A stretch of 64,000 bases of DNA, taken from assembly GCF_900890425.1 (NCBI RefSeq), contig NZ_CAAHFG010000001.1, forward strand, positions 2,604,001 to 2,668,000, written 5' to 3'. A program made the translations under genes and the position numbers. Below the pieces are notes generated by a model. The model had not been told where the DNA came from. It saw nothing but the letters and a program-made list of their open reading frames with translations, and did no database searches. This document shows, one piece after another, positions 17,601 through 26,242 of this stretch (positions are counted from its first letter, which is position 1; each line of letters opens with the position of its first letter). The DNA comes from Pontiella desulfatans (GTDB taxonomy: Bacteria > Verrucomicrobiota > Kiritimatiellia > Kiritimatiellales > Pontiellaceae).

Positions 17601-19365
17601 CGGCCTTGATGCAGGCATAGGTGCCGTTGATGTTCTGCCAGTCGTAGAGCGGCACGGAAAAATGGTCGGGACTGAGCCACGGCCGAACAACATCGTTTGT
17701 TCCGGATGCGCGCGCAAAACAGATGTCGCGTACTGCTTCGACGGCCCCGGCAACGGTTTTGAAGGTGAGCGTGACTGTGAGCGGCACAATGCCACCCGCG
17801 GCATAAACATCGATCGTTCCGCTGGTTGCCGTCCCGGTTTGGTTGCTGAAGCTCGCCGGATAGTCGGATGAAAACTCCACACTTCCAAACGCTGTAACTT
17901 CGGTGGTTTCCCAACTGATGGTGATCGGCAGCCCTTCGCCGATCTCCATGGCGCCGGCGTTTACGCGCGTGTAGACCGAGGTGGGCGCGACAAAGGATGC
18001 GTAGTCGTTCCAATACATTGCGCGAACGATGTTGCACGGCAGCTGCAGCCCGGAGGCCTGGGTGACGTCGAAAACGCCGAAGTCGCCCGATGAGTTGTTG
18101 CCGGAAAGGCCGCCCGTGGAACCGTTGTTCGACTTGATACCCACCGACAGCGTCTCGTTGCCCGACCAGTCATCGGCACTCCCCGTCGTGGCAAAGGTAT
18201 CGGGTACCACGGAGCTTCCGTCGAACACCGCCAGCCCGAGGATACCGGCATGATCCCAGGTGGCCGCCAACGTGTATTCCGTTCCGGCGGAGAGCGCGCC
18301 GTAGGTCGACTGCACCGCAACGGCGGGCAGCCCGGTGTCGGCCAACGAATCCTGCACCACGCCATCGCTGCTTCCCTGTTTGGAAATGAAGGTCGGAACA
18401 CCGTTGACCAGATAGATACCCGATCCATTGGAGGTTCCGCCGATCTCCGCCACCATTACCGTGCCGTTGGAATCGGCCGTCGACGGGATGAAGGTGACGT
18501 TGAAGGCAAAGCCGTTTTCCAGCACGGGCTGAGTGATACCCGATGCGCTGCCGCCGGAGCCGCCGTCATCCACCGCCCCGCCGTCATAGGCCGCCAGCGC
18601 GGGATCGAGACCGACCAGCAGCACGGGAGGCGTGGTCGGATCGGCGGCGTGCGCCAGGGAGACGACGTGCACGTTATCGATATAGCCCTGGAAGGTTGCC
18701 GGATCGTCAGGATCGGCCATCTCGAGGAACAATCCGCAGGCCAGCCCGTCCGCCAGATTGCCGCCGGAGAGATCCTGAGCGGAAGCAATTCCCGCCGCAA
18801 CCTCCGTCCCCGTTTCCAGGTTGGTGATTGCCCAGGCAAAATCGTAGAAGCCTGGAGCGGTCAGGATGAACGTCCCGCTGAAGTGCTGCCAGATATCCTG
18901 CCCGGCATTCGGGGAGGCATGATCCGCTCCGTTGATCTTGATGGTTCCATCGCGGTCGTTGCGCAGGAAAAAGGCATTGGCGTCATCCGCCGAGTTGCGC
19001 AGGGCGACGCGGACGCCTTCGTTGGCATTACCGCCGTTGTTGGCGCAGTAGAAGTCGTAGGCGATGGAGAGGCCGTCGATGGGCTGGCTGCCGCCGGCGA
19101 AATAGAGGACGCCCTGATTGAAGTTGGCGGTCTGGTCGCCGCCGAACAGCACCTTGGCACTGGTGTTCCCGCTCGCTTCCGGATTGGCCTGAACCGACTG
19201 GTCGCCGCCGCCGGCGACGTAGGCACCGCCGATATCGCCGGTGCCCGACATGGCCGGATCGCTGCCGATGGTGTCGGCCTCGAGGTCCGTGTTCAGCACA
19301 ACGGTTGCGCCACATGTCCACGAAGCCAGCAAAAAGGCCGCCGTCAAGATTCCTGATGCTTTCAT
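14665..19365 (-). CDS. Giant secreted PhoD-like metallophosphatase with shared N-terminal module
   Basis: A 1566-residue protein. Signal peptide (1-20), then the roughly 215-residue module shared with the next three genes (about 22-237; NFNQGVLYFAGG, NANEGVRVALRNSADD, FFLRNDRDGTIKING). Next comes a LamG-like domain (about 240-450), further beta-sandwich segments, and a PhoD-type calcineurin-like phosphoesterase (about 840-1330) with metal-binding motifs FFTGDQLYEND, TIPDDHDAWGAN and LEDRKFK. The C-terminus has a calcium-type spacer (DDADPDKDGIANILEYVM) and the FYRV tail. PhoD proteins hydrolyse phosphodiesters or phosphomonoesters; in a sulfatase locus this one might act on a phosphorylated or sulfated glycan, which is speculation. 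Three hairpins occupy the gap to the preceding sulfatase gene. Confidence 0.82.
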   Translation of the reverse strand: MKASGILTAAFLLASWTCGATVVLNTDLEADTIGSDPAMSGTGDIGGAYVAGGGDQSVQANPEASGNTSAKVLFGGDQTANFNQGVLYFAGGSQPIDGLSIAYDFYCANNGGNANEGVRVALRNSADDANAFFLRNDRDGTIKINGADHASPNAGQDIWQHFSGTFILTAPGFYDFAWAITNLETGTEVAAGIASAQDLSGGNLADGLACGLFLEMADPDDPATFQGYIDNVHVVSLAHAADPTTPPVLLVGLDPALAAYDGGAVDDGGSGGSASGITQPVLENGFAFNVTFIPSTADSNGTVMVAEIGGTSNGSGIYLVNGVPTFISKQGSSDGVVQDSLADTGLPAVAVQSTYGALSAGTEYTLAATWDHAGILGLAVFDGSSVVPDTFATTGSADDWSGNETLSVGIKSNNGSTGGLSGNNSSGDFGVFDVTQASGLQLPCNIVRAMYWNDYASFVAPTSVYTRVNAGAMEIGEGLPITISWETTEVTAFGSVEFSSDYPASFSNQTGTATSGTIDVYAAGGIVPLTVTLTFKTVAGAVEAVRDICFARASGTNDVVRPWLSPDHFSVPLYDWQNINGTYACIKAGAGRVVHYLPNQLQPSSALNTSVKIARVDAAFAGAAGFRFAIRGALLDDFRHNIVHGSGYDAGLRTDGTLFVGDQQVAAEWEPGTTYTLEFSLMPSGGSHLAELVLKNGALTVASVQKSYPSSDMSGNLALMCEADSDGQYGSPLVLFDDWQVSGSNLRAGESWGPILWAQHTLSKGTLKLTAQFPPIATNDNHTATLEIDTGSGWSQVASALIDDEARVALFKVPGWDDTADTPYRVVYELDGSTNFFPGTVRRDPVDEDELSVAVFTGNTSIAFPNHDIVSRVAQYNPDMLFFTGDQLYENDYAFGGKVTSPVDKATLDYLRKWYFFGWAFRDVMRDRPTITIPDDHDAWGANLFGSGGNYTTKVNDGGYLMPGEWVNMMERTQTANLPDPYDPAPIEQGIGAYFTDLLYGRVSFAILEDRKFKSGFTGSDGEIPLEDKIQLGDRQLAFVDAWARDWSGADMKATLHQTVFDQCHSHAGEANEYTPKGADEDANGWPSPARTRSVTRIRKAFANMIGGDNHLPTVAHIGIDDWEDAGVSFSCPSIAAGYPRKWDPVEDPAIESSWQPGWPDYVDAFLSTSPTYDGKRYLGRYRSRHNHPLTMVAAANPDRWGGNTAGDVDMLDRKSSGFGVVRFNKRTRDVTIECWRILGDLNDPARGQFDGWPVTHRQSDNYGRDAVGYLPVIEDLQFNEPVVEVLDETSGELVYSIRAQGRRFRPHVFSNTTYSVRYGDPETDTWVTRYGQAMTPSSELLRTFEAENPYIIIGEQTRLLWDAPGADGAAIDSGIGDVSRRMFNGVGSLEVAPTADTAYTLTTTNSTLTEQASVLVRVFQTLEQWQAVHFTPGELLNPAISADDADPDKDGIANILEYVMMTDPWADSRSALPNLNIVPDPQGAAGTLFLEMTARGILQVNNARYVVQYSEDLVDWFDLDVVQMLSTGVAQSGGANQTDTLGFASDAALPSSTTKGFYRVQLQAE

Positions 19366-19400
19366 GATATTTCCCTTCCTCGTTCCTTGCCTCTCAACTT

Positions 19401-19467
19401 CCCGCTATCGTGCGGGAGCCACCTCATAGCGGCGGCTCTACTCGGTAAATCCAGCGCTACGAGCTGG
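19401..19467 (-). other. Cluster of three short inverted repeats between two large genes
   Basis: Three successive dyads occur: CCCGC/GCGGG (19401-19416), GAGCCACC/GGCGGCTC with one mismatch (19416-19438) and CCAGC/GCTGG (19451-19466). None is followed by a T-run in the minus direction, so a simple intrinsic terminator is not supported. They may mark RNA processing or stability sites between co-transcribed genes. Confidence 0.4.
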
Positions 19468-19489
19468 CTTCCCGTCGCAAATGACCCAA

Positions 19490-22400
19490 CTATCTTAGCC
19501 GGTAGAATTGTTGTGCAGCTTCACCTGCTCCCGTTTCCAGCCATTGGATGGTGCCGAAGTCGTTGGTGACCCGCCCGTGGGAAGTCCAGTCGACGAGGTT
19601 GGAGCTTCTTTGCGGCTCGTAGACCGAGCCCGGCCGCGCGTTCCAGTAGATGCGGCCGGGGTCGATGGAGGCGAACGCAAGGCTGGGCGGATAGAACGTT
19701 GTGACGCTGCCGCCGTTCACCTGCATTACCTCGAGCTTCACATTGTCGTAGAACACAACGTCCTCGTGGGCGGCGTTGTCGAAGATGAGATACCGTCCCG
19801 ACATCGAACCGTCGAAGCGGAAGGCGCCGGAATCGACGGACGACCCATTCACGAAGATTTCGTAGGTCGAGGCATAGTCCACGGTGTTGCTGTTGAAGTC
19901 CTGCACCACCATTTTGAGGTCGATGGGTGTTCCGATGGGATAGCCGGAAGCAACCATGGCGTTGATGTCGCTCCCGCCGCTGTGCGAACCGGCATCGATG
20001 CGCTTGAATACGCCGAGTCCCCCGGCTTCGTCGGTGCCGACCTGGAGGCCGAGATCGACGCTGCCGACCACGAGGCCGGCCGCATCGGCCAGGCTGAGCG
20101 ACATGCGTTGGGCATAGGTTGAACCGATGGCATCGACATCCATCTGCACGGAGAGCTCGTAGGTGTTGCCGGCCAGCCAAGAGCCGAAATCGAACCCGGT
20201 GGCGCCGTCGGCGCTGAACTCGAAGCGGGCGTTGGCGTTGGCGGGGATGACGGACAGGCGGTTGCCCGTGATGGAGAAATCCGTTTCGGGGCGGCTGCCG
20301 CCGCCGTAGGCATACCCGACAAGATTACTGGCAGCCATGCCGCTGACACGGGATGCAAATTCATAGTTCACGCCGTCGCCGGCGTCAAAGCCGGGATTGG
20401 GCGCGTTGCCGCCCGTCACAGTGTAGTCGTCGGATATGACCACGCCGGGCGAGATCGCGCCGTTGGTGACCGACACCGGCTCGTCAACCTCGCCAAGCAC
20501 CACTTCGTGGAACCAGGCCGCGAGTTGCGCCTGCATGTTAGAGACGGTTGATTGGAGCCCGGCATCGGCGATCAGGTTGATGGATTCCTCCTTGTCGGTG
20601 GCTATGTGGTAGAGCTGTGCATCGGAACCGTCGGGCTCCATCAGGAGCTTGTAGTCGCCGTTGCGCATCGCCAGGGTGGGTGCCCCGTTGTTGATGGCGC
20701 CGGAAAAATAGGCGCGCTCCCAGAAGAGCGGGCGCTGGCGGGCACGGGAGGAGCCGGTGAACACATCGCTCATGTCCTCCCCGTCGAACGGCGCATTGGG
20801 CAACTCCAATCCGGCGAGCGCGGCATAGGTCGGCAGCAGGTCGAGCGTCGACACCGCCGTGCCGGAGTTGACCCGCCCCGCCGGAACAATCCCGGGGCAG
20901 CGGATGAAGAAAGGTTCGCGGATACCGCCCTCCCAAAGATCCCACTTGCCGCCGGTCAGCGAGCCGTTGCGGGAAAGCAGCGGCGTGACGCTGTCGTTCG
21001 GCGCACCGTTGTCGCCCACAACCACCACCAGGGTGTTGTCGGCGGCACCGAGGGCATCGAGCGCATCCATGAGGCGGCCGATCTCCTTGTCGAGCTCATG
21101 AAGCTCGGAGAGGAACAGCTTGGCGGTGGTGTTGCCGGTGATGTGGTCGAAATCGTTTTCCTTGCCCGGATCGGTGTCGTAGGGCGAGTGGGTGTCGTCG
21201 TGCGGGACGTGCACATAGAAGTTGCGGTTGGAAGCGACTGCGCGCGAGATGAAACCGATGGCGGCATCGGTGAACCGATCCGCGCCGATCTCCCACTCGA
21301 CCCACTCGATGGAGCCCGGCACGTCGGCGTTCTGGCTCGAAAGGTTGTGCGTTGCGCCGTCGTCGAGATAGAGGATGCGGTCGCCCATGCCTTCGAACGA
21401 CGTGAGCGATTCGTCGAATCCGTAGTCCTGCGGAAACGGCGCATCGTCCACATCGCGCCCGCCGCCCATGTGCCACTTACCGAACATGCCTGTGGCATAG
21501 CCCGCGTCGTTGAAAAGGCGCGCGGCACTGACGGTGCCAGCCTGCAGCCAATCGTTCTGTTTCTTATCATCATTCGTACTTTTGTTTGCCAGGAAATCGT
21601 GGATGGCAAAACGCTGCGGCATCAGGCCGGTCATGACGCTTACCCGCGAGGGCGAGCAGACCGGCGCGGAGACATAGCCATCGGTGAAGCGGATGCCGGC
21701 GGCGGCGATGGCATCGAGGTTCGGGGTGATGACTCCGCCCGCCTTGTTCGTGACGGTGCTGCCATAGCACGACAGGTCGCCCCACCCGATGTCGTCGATG
21801 AAAATAAACAGGATGTTCAGGTCGTTCGGCGGGTCGTAGCTGACGGAGGCCACCAGTGTAGACGCCTCGGTCGAAAGCGCGGATTCGAGCCCATTGGACA
21901 CGCAGGATACGGCATAGCGGTAGAGCGTGAACGGAGCGGCCGTGGTGTCGGTAAAGAAGGGAGCGGTCACGCCGGCCTGCAATGGTGCATCAAAAGTGCC
22001 GCCGAGGGTTGTGCGGTAAACGGTGTAGGAATCGACCCCGGGAACGGGCAACCAGTCGACACGGATCTGCGTACCGTTGGTGGCTGCGGCCTGCACCCCT
22101 GCGGGCGGCTGCGGAGCGGCCTGCACGGTTTCAAGCGTGACGGAGATATGGTCGACCATGCCCGTGAAGCCGGCGGCGTTGGAGGGATCGGCAAATTCGA
22201 TGAACAGGCCGGCGCTTTGGCCGTCGGCAAAAACCCCGGCGGCTTGGGAAAGCGAAATGCCGGCGGCCACCTCGGCACCGGTTTCGAGGTTGGTGATCGA
22301 CCAAGCAAAGTCATAGAGGCCGGGAGCGGCCTGGATGAACGACCCGCTGAAGCGCTGCCAGGTGTCCTGCCCCGCGTTGGGGCTCGGATGATCCGTTCCG

Positions 22401-22861
22401 TTGATCTTGATGGTGCCGTCGCGGTCGTTGCGGATGAAGAACCCGTTGCTAGAATCGGCGGAATCGCGGAAGCCGATACGCACGCCTTCGTTGGCGTCGC
22501 CGTTGGAACCCGCGCAATAGAAGTCGTAGGCGATCCGCAGGCCCTGGACGTTCTGCGCCCCCCCGGCAAACAGCAGGACGCCCTGGTTGAAGTTGGCGGC
22601 CTGGTCGCCGCCGGCCAGCACCTGCGCACTTCCGTTTCCGTTCGCTGCCGGGTTCGCCCCGATCCATTGCACGCCACCCCCGGGGGAATAGGTCGCACCG
22701 ACATCGCTACCCGCCGGGAACGCCGATTCCAACCCGGCTCCTGCCGATGTGGAGGCCACCTGCGCATAGCTCTCGAAATCCGCATGCAGAATGAGCGCCT
22801 GCGCACACAGGCTTGACGCCGCGAGCGAAAGAAGAACCGCAAACCACACGACTTTGTTCAT
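19490..22861 (-). CDS. Large secreted S1 sulfatase with shared N-terminal module and Fn3 domain
   Basis: A 1123-residue protein: signal peptide, shared N-terminal module (about 20-245), one fibronectin-III-like domain (about 250-340), a full S1 sulfatase (about 350-785), a beta-sandwich domain (about 800-1050) and an FYRL-type tail. The sulfatase keeps FIDDIGWGDLSCYG, the formylglycine motif CSPSR, FGKWHMGGGRD, HDDTHSPY and GDNGAPND, so it should be active once matured. From RVSVMTG onward it is the intact paralog of the C-terminal part of the chimeric gene at 11674-14511. A strong hairpin terminator precedes it, so its expression depends on read-through or on a promoter I do not recognise. 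Confidence 0.88.
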   Translation of the reverse strand: MNKVVWFAVLLSLAASSLCAQALILHADFESYAQVASTSAGAGLESAFPAGSDVGATYSPGGGVQWIGANPAANGNGSAQVLAGGDQAANFNQGVLLFAGGAQNVQGLRIAYDFYCAGSNGDANEGVRIGFRDSADSSNGFFIRNDRDGTIKINGTDHPSPNAGQDTWQRFSGSFIQAAPGLYDFAWSITNLETGAEVAAGISLSQAAGVFADGQSAGLFIEFADPSNAAGFTGMVDHISVTLETVQAAPQPPAGVQAAATNGTQIRVDWLPVPGVDSYTVYRTTLGGTFDAPLQAGVTAPFFTDTTAAPFTLYRYAVSCVSNGLESALSTEASTLVASVSYDPPNDLNILFIFIDDIGWGDLSCYGSTVTNKAGGVITPNLDAIAAAGIRFTDGYVSAPVCSPSRVSVMTGLMPQRFAIHDFLANKSTNDDKKQNDWLQAGTVSAARLFNDAGYATGMFGKWHMGGGRDVDDAPFPQDYGFDESLTSFEGMGDRILYLDDGATHNLSSQNADVPGSIEWVEWEIGADRFTDAAIGFISRAVASNRNFYVHVPHDDTHSPYDTDPGKENDFDHITGNTTAKLFLSELHELDKEIGRLMDALDALGAADNTLVVVVGDNGAPNDSVTPLLSRNGSLTGGKWDLWEGGIREPFFIRCPGIVPAGRVNSGTAVSTLDLLPTYAALAGLELPNAPFDGEDMSDVFTGSSRARQRPLFWERAYFSGAINNGAPTLAMRNGDYKLLMEPDGSDAQLYHIATDKEESINLIADAGLQSTVSNMQAQLAAWFHEVVLGEVDEPVSVTNGAISPGVVISDDYTVTGGNAPNPGFDAGDGVNYEFASRVSGMAASNLVGYAYGGGSRPETDFSITGNRLSVIPANANARFEFSADGATGFDFGSWLAGNTYELSVQMDVDAIGSTYAQRMSLSLADAAGLVVGSVDLGLQVGTDEAGGLGVFKRIDAGSHSGGSDINAMVASGYPIGTPIDLKMVVQDFNSNTVDYASTYEIFVNGSSVDSGAFRFDGSMSGRYLIFDNAAHEDVVFYDNVKLEVMQVNGGSVTTFYPPSLAFASIDPGRIYWNARPGSVYEPQRSSNLVDWTSHGRVTNDFGTIQWLETGAGEAAQQFYRLR

Positions 22862-22882
22862 ATCCGACTTCCCAACCTTAAT

Positions 22883-22910
22883 GGAAAAGGGGCTCGAAAG
22901 CCCCTTCTCC
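22883..22910 (-). terminator. Intrinsic terminator with UUCG tetraloop
   Basis: The minus strand gives GGAGAAGGGGCT-TTCG-AGCCCCTTTTCC: a GC-rich stem of about 9 bp, closed by a UUCG loop and followed by a short T-run. It lies between the stop of the Fn3 gene (22934) and the start of the sulfatase (22861). Confidence 0.75.
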
Positions 22911-22933
22911 GTTTTAAACTGCAGCGGGAGGTT

Positions 22934-25150
22934 TTACTCCCCGGTCACGCGATAGAACGACTGAGCCTGCGCTGCCGTGGTAGTGACCGACAACGTGCCA
23001 TCGATCCCGGCGATGTCCGAGACAATATTGCTCCAGCTTCCGAAGACCAGATTATCCTTGACCTGCAGGGCATAGGTGCCGAGTTCTTCAGCCGCCCAAG
23101 AGAGCTCGTAGTCGTTCGCGCCGAGCGGGACGATGGCGAGGTCGCCGATGGCCGTGATGGCGGGCAATACAGCAAACGCCCCGACGATGGTGCGGTCACC
23201 ACTGAAGTCGGGAAGCTGGAAACTGCGGCTGCCTGGCCCGTCGATGTAAGCCTCCAGTGAAACCCACGATTCGATCTGGCCGCTCCCCGGCACCTGGAAG
23301 TACGGTAGGTTTCCGGAAATGTTGGTGTATGAACCAACGTTATTGGGAACATCGCCGCCGCCATAATAGAAGTTGGCCTTGTTTCCGCCATAGGTTGCAA
23401 CATTCGTCACATACGGGGTATTGCTCACGAAGTCCGTGAGATTGGAATATAGCGCCACATCACCATCGGGCGCGCCACCGCCGTCGAATTCAAGGACGGT
23501 GTAGAAGCCCTTGGTGGCGGGATCATAGCTCGCACCATGGATGCGTTCCGTGCTGGCACCTTCCGGAGCATAGGTTCCTGTGGCAACCGTGGTCGCCGCG
23601 CCTTCGCCCGTCAGGAAATCGGCCACATTACTCCAATGCAGCACGTCGCCTGCGGCATCAATGCCATAGATTTCCCAGTTGGGCAGGTTGGCAAACGCCT
23701 GATAATTGCTGTAGGCCGGAATATTCGCCAGCAAGGTGCCGTTGGTCATTACGCCAGCCGCCATGGTGCTCCAGCCATTGGAAGCAATGGAGTTAAATCC
23801 ATAAACATCGCCGTCGGCCAGTACGAAGAAGAGCTTGCTCCCGGCATCGCTAACGGAACCGGCAACCTCGCCGCTCCCGACACTTTCGTTCCCGATGGTG
23901 TCTGTGGCCGTAACGACATAGTAATAGGATTCGCCGACGGTCGGTGCGCCGGTGCTGAAGGCGTTGGTGGTCAGGCCGGATGCAAGGGGGGCTCCAAAAG
24001 AGCCGCTGGTCGTGGAACGATAGACCGAGTAGGACGCCAGATCCGGTTCGGCATTGGCATCCCATGTCAGTTCGAACATGGCCATGTTGGTGGCGATGAC
24101 CAGGTTGGACGGCGCGGCGGGCGGCTGGGTATCGGTCTGGATGGCCACCTCGGGGCTGAAGCCGCTTTCGTTCAGCGAGGCATCAATGCTGGAGACCACA
24201 TAGTAGTAGGTCTTGCCGGATTCCGTGGTGCCGTCGACATAAGACGTCCCGGAAATGCCGGTCGCCAACGCGGCACCATAGGAACCGCTGTTGGTGGAGC
24301 GATAGACGTTGTAGGTGTTCGCAAGGAATCCGCCCGACCAGGACAGCGCAACATCCGTCCCGTTGGTCAGCGATGCGTCCAGCGAAGCCGGAGGGAGCAC
24401 ATCCGTCAGCAGCACCACGGAGACATTGTCCACCATGCCGGTGAAGCCGACCGGGTCGTTCGGATCTGCAATTTCGAGGAACAGACCGGCCGAATAGCCA
24501 TCGGCAAACGCACCCGGAGCCTGGCTGGCGAGAATGCCGCTCGTAATCTCGACCCCGGTTTCAAGATTGGTGAGCACATAAGTGAAATCGTAGGATCCCA
24601 CGACACCGGGAGTGCTTTCAACAAATGTTCCAGAGAAATGCTGCCAGGTATCCTGCCCAGCGTTTGGCGTTGGGTCATCTGTGCCGTTTATCTTGCATGT
24701 ACCGTCGCGGTCGTTGCGGATGAAAAAGCCCGAGGCATCATTGGCCGAGTTGCGAAATGCGACACGCACCCCTTCATTGGCATTACCGTTACTGCCGGCA
24801 TTGTAGAAGTCGAAGGAAATATTAAGACCGTTCACCGATTGGCTACCGCCGTCGAACAACACTATACCCTGATTGAAGTTGTCGGACTGATCCCCGCCGG
24901 CCAGCACCTGGGTACTTGAATTCCCCGTCGTGTCGGGATTCGCCCCCACCCATTGCACGCCTGCTCCCGCCGTGAAGGAATCGCCCGTGTCCCCTGAGGG
25001 GAAGGCATCCACCAAACCATCGATGGCCGCTGAGGTGTTGGTTTGAACATAACCCTCGAAGCCCGTTTCCAGCACCGTCGTGGCGCCCTGGGCTGCGATT
25101 CCACCTGCAATAAAACAGGCTGCCAACCATTGTTTTTTCTTTTGCATCAT
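22934..25150 (-). CDS. Secreted Fn3-repeat protein with shared N-terminal module
   Basis: The start at 25150 is chosen because AGGAAGG precedes it and a signal peptide follows (MMQKKKQWLAACFIAGG). The 738-residue protein has the shared module (about 22-245; NFNQGIVLFDGG, FFIRNDRDGTCKING), two fibronectin-III domains (about 250-430; each with TYYYVVSSIDASLNES or SYYYVVTATDTIGNES), a roughly 220-residue region I do not recognise (FFVLADGDVYGFNSIASNG; LPYFQVPGSGQIESWVSLE), and an AQSFYRV tail. No catalytic motif is evident; a binding or scaffold role is likely. The gene directly follows the PEP-CTERM gene by 43 bp and is probably co-transcribed with it. Confidence 0.78.
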   Translation of the reverse strand: MMQKKKQWLAACFIAGGIAAQGATTVLETGFEGYVQTNTSAAIDGLVDAFPSGDTGDSFTAGAGVQWVGANPDTTGNSSTQVLAGGDQSDNFNQGIVLFDGGSQSVNGLNISFDFYNAGSNGNANEGVRVAFRNSANDASGFFIRNDRDGTCKINGTDDPTPNAGQDTWQHFSGTFVESTPGVVGSYDFTYVLTNLETGVEITSGILASQAPGAFADGYSAGLFLEIADPNDPVGFTGMVDNVSVVLLTDVLPPASLDASLTNGTDVALSWSGGFLANTYNVYRSTNSGSYGAALATGISGTSYVDGTTESGKTYYYVVSSIDASLNESGFSPEVAIQTDTQPPAAPSNLVIATNMAMFELTWDANAEPDLASYSVYRSTTSGSFGAPLASGLTTNAFSTGAPTVGESYYYVVTATDTIGNESVGSGEVAGSVSDAGSKLFFVLADGDVYGFNSIASNGWSTMAAGVMTNGTLLANIPAYSNYQAFANLPNWEIYGIDAAGDVLHWSNVADFLTGEGAATTVATGTYAPEGASTERIHGASYDPATKGFYTVLEFDGGGAPDGDVALYSNLTDFVSNTPYVTNVATYGGNKANFYYGGGDVPNNVGSYTNISGNLPYFQVPGSGQIESWVSLEAYIDGPGSRSFQLPDFSGDRTIVGAFAVLPAITAIGDLAIVPLGANDYELSWAAEELGTYALQVKDNLVFGSWSNIVSDIAGIDGTLSVTTTAAQAQSFYRVTGE

Positions 25151-25193
25151 CTTCCTTCCTCCGTTTGGTTTTTGGTTTAACATCGTTTGTTGC

Positions 25194-26021
25194 CTAGATA
25201 TTGAACCGGCGCCGGATCCACAGCATGGCGCCGCCTGCAAAGGCCACAATGCCCAGCGTTGCCGGCTCCGGAACGGCATCCACCACGATGTTGTCCACAT
25301 AGCCCTGGTAAAGAATCGGATTGTTCGGATCGGATATTTCAACAAAAAGTCCGCTGACGAGACCGTCGGCCAGATTGGCTCCGGCGTTTTGATCCAACAG
25401 GGTCGAGCTCAGGATCTCGCTACCGCTTTCGAGGTTGGTGATGGCATACGCGACGTCATACAACCCATCTGTTCCATCGAGCGTGAAGTTGATGGTGAAA
25501 TGCTGCCAGACCCCCTCGCCTGCATTTGCAGTCGCATCGTCCGTTCCATTGATTTTAACCAGCCCGTCGCGGTCGTTGCGCAGGAAAAACCCCTGTGCGG
25601 CGTCGGCCGAGTTCCTGAGCGCAATGCGGACGCCCTCGTTGGCGTTGCCATCGGTTCCGGCATTGTAGAAGTCATAGCTAATGGTCATGCCATCGAGCAG
25701 CATATTTCCGCCGAAGTAAAAGATGCCCTGGCTAAAGTTCACGGTCTGGTCGCCGCCGCCGAGCGCCTGTAAACTGGTATTCCCATTCGCCTCCGGGTTG
25801 GCTGCAACCCATTGCTGGCCGCCGTTTCCTGAATCGGCGAAAGAACTCCCGACATCCGAACCTCCGGAAAAAACGGATTCCAGCCCGGTCGTCGGCGTGG
25901 TCGTCGCGGTCTGGGCATAGCTTTCAAAGTCCGTGCTCAACACCACATCTGCCTGGCAGGCCAGTACCATCGCACCGGCGACTCCGATTATGATCCATTG
26001 TTTTTGAACTCTCGTTTCCAT
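25194..26021 (-). CDS. PEP-CTERM protein consisting of the shared module
   Basis: This 275-residue protein is the minimal form of the module found at the N-termini of the three following genes: signal peptide (about 1-25), module (about 26-245; NFSQGIFYFGG, NANEGVRIALRNSADA, FFLRNDRDGLVKING) and a PEP-CTERM sorting signal (VPEP, hydrophobic stretch ATLGIVAFAGGAMLW, then RRR). PEP-CTERM proteins are processed by an exosortase and exported to the surface; no exosortase is in the window. It is first in its operon, behind a promoter with the shared 24-bp element. It might supply a surface-anchored version of a domain that the larger enzymes carry in soluble form. Confidence 0.88.
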   Translation of the reverse strand: METRVQKQWIIIGVAGAMVLACQADVVLSTDFESYAQTATTTPTTGLESVFSGGSDVGSSFADSGNGGQQWVAANPEANGNTSLQALGGGDQTVNFSQGIFYFGGNMLLDGMTISYDFYNAGTDGNANEGVRIALRNSADAAQGFFLRNDRDGLVKINGTDDATANAGEGVWQHFTINFTLDGTDGLYDVAYAITNLESGSEILSSTLLDQNAGANLADGLVSGLFVEISDPNNPILYQGYVDNIVVDAVPEPATLGIVAFAGGAMLWIRRRFNI

Positions 26022-26088
26022 CCTTCATTCTCCTTTTGGTTGCTACCATGGAAGCGCGTTGCACGCTTCCTCGTTCATTGAGGGAAAG

Positions 26089-26136
26089 AACATATCGCGG
26101 AACAGGATTTCCGTCATGTCACCAAAATTAACTACA
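26089..26136 (-). promoter_or_regulatory. Promoter with shared 24-bp element, module array (site E)
   Basis: The minus strand reads TGTAGTTAA, TT, TTGGTGACATGAC at 26113-26136, with -10 TATGTT (26089-26094) at the 21-nt offset. Between the -10 and the start at 26021 there is a hairpin, GGAAGCG/CGCTTCC, in the predicted leader (about 26050-26072). Confidence 0.72.
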
Positions 26137-26242
26137 CGATCACAACCTGTGTATTTTCAGTGGATAACGAATGCCGGCAAAGCACGGGAAGCGCATTGCC
26201 GTGCGACAAAACGTGTGCGGGTGGTAACTGCGTTGAATCCCG

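Noticed and set aside
20552-22816. 754-codon open frame on the plus strand
   Set aside because: Antisense shadow of the 1123-residue sulfatase; no signal peptide, domain or ribosome site, and composition typical of reverse-complement coding.
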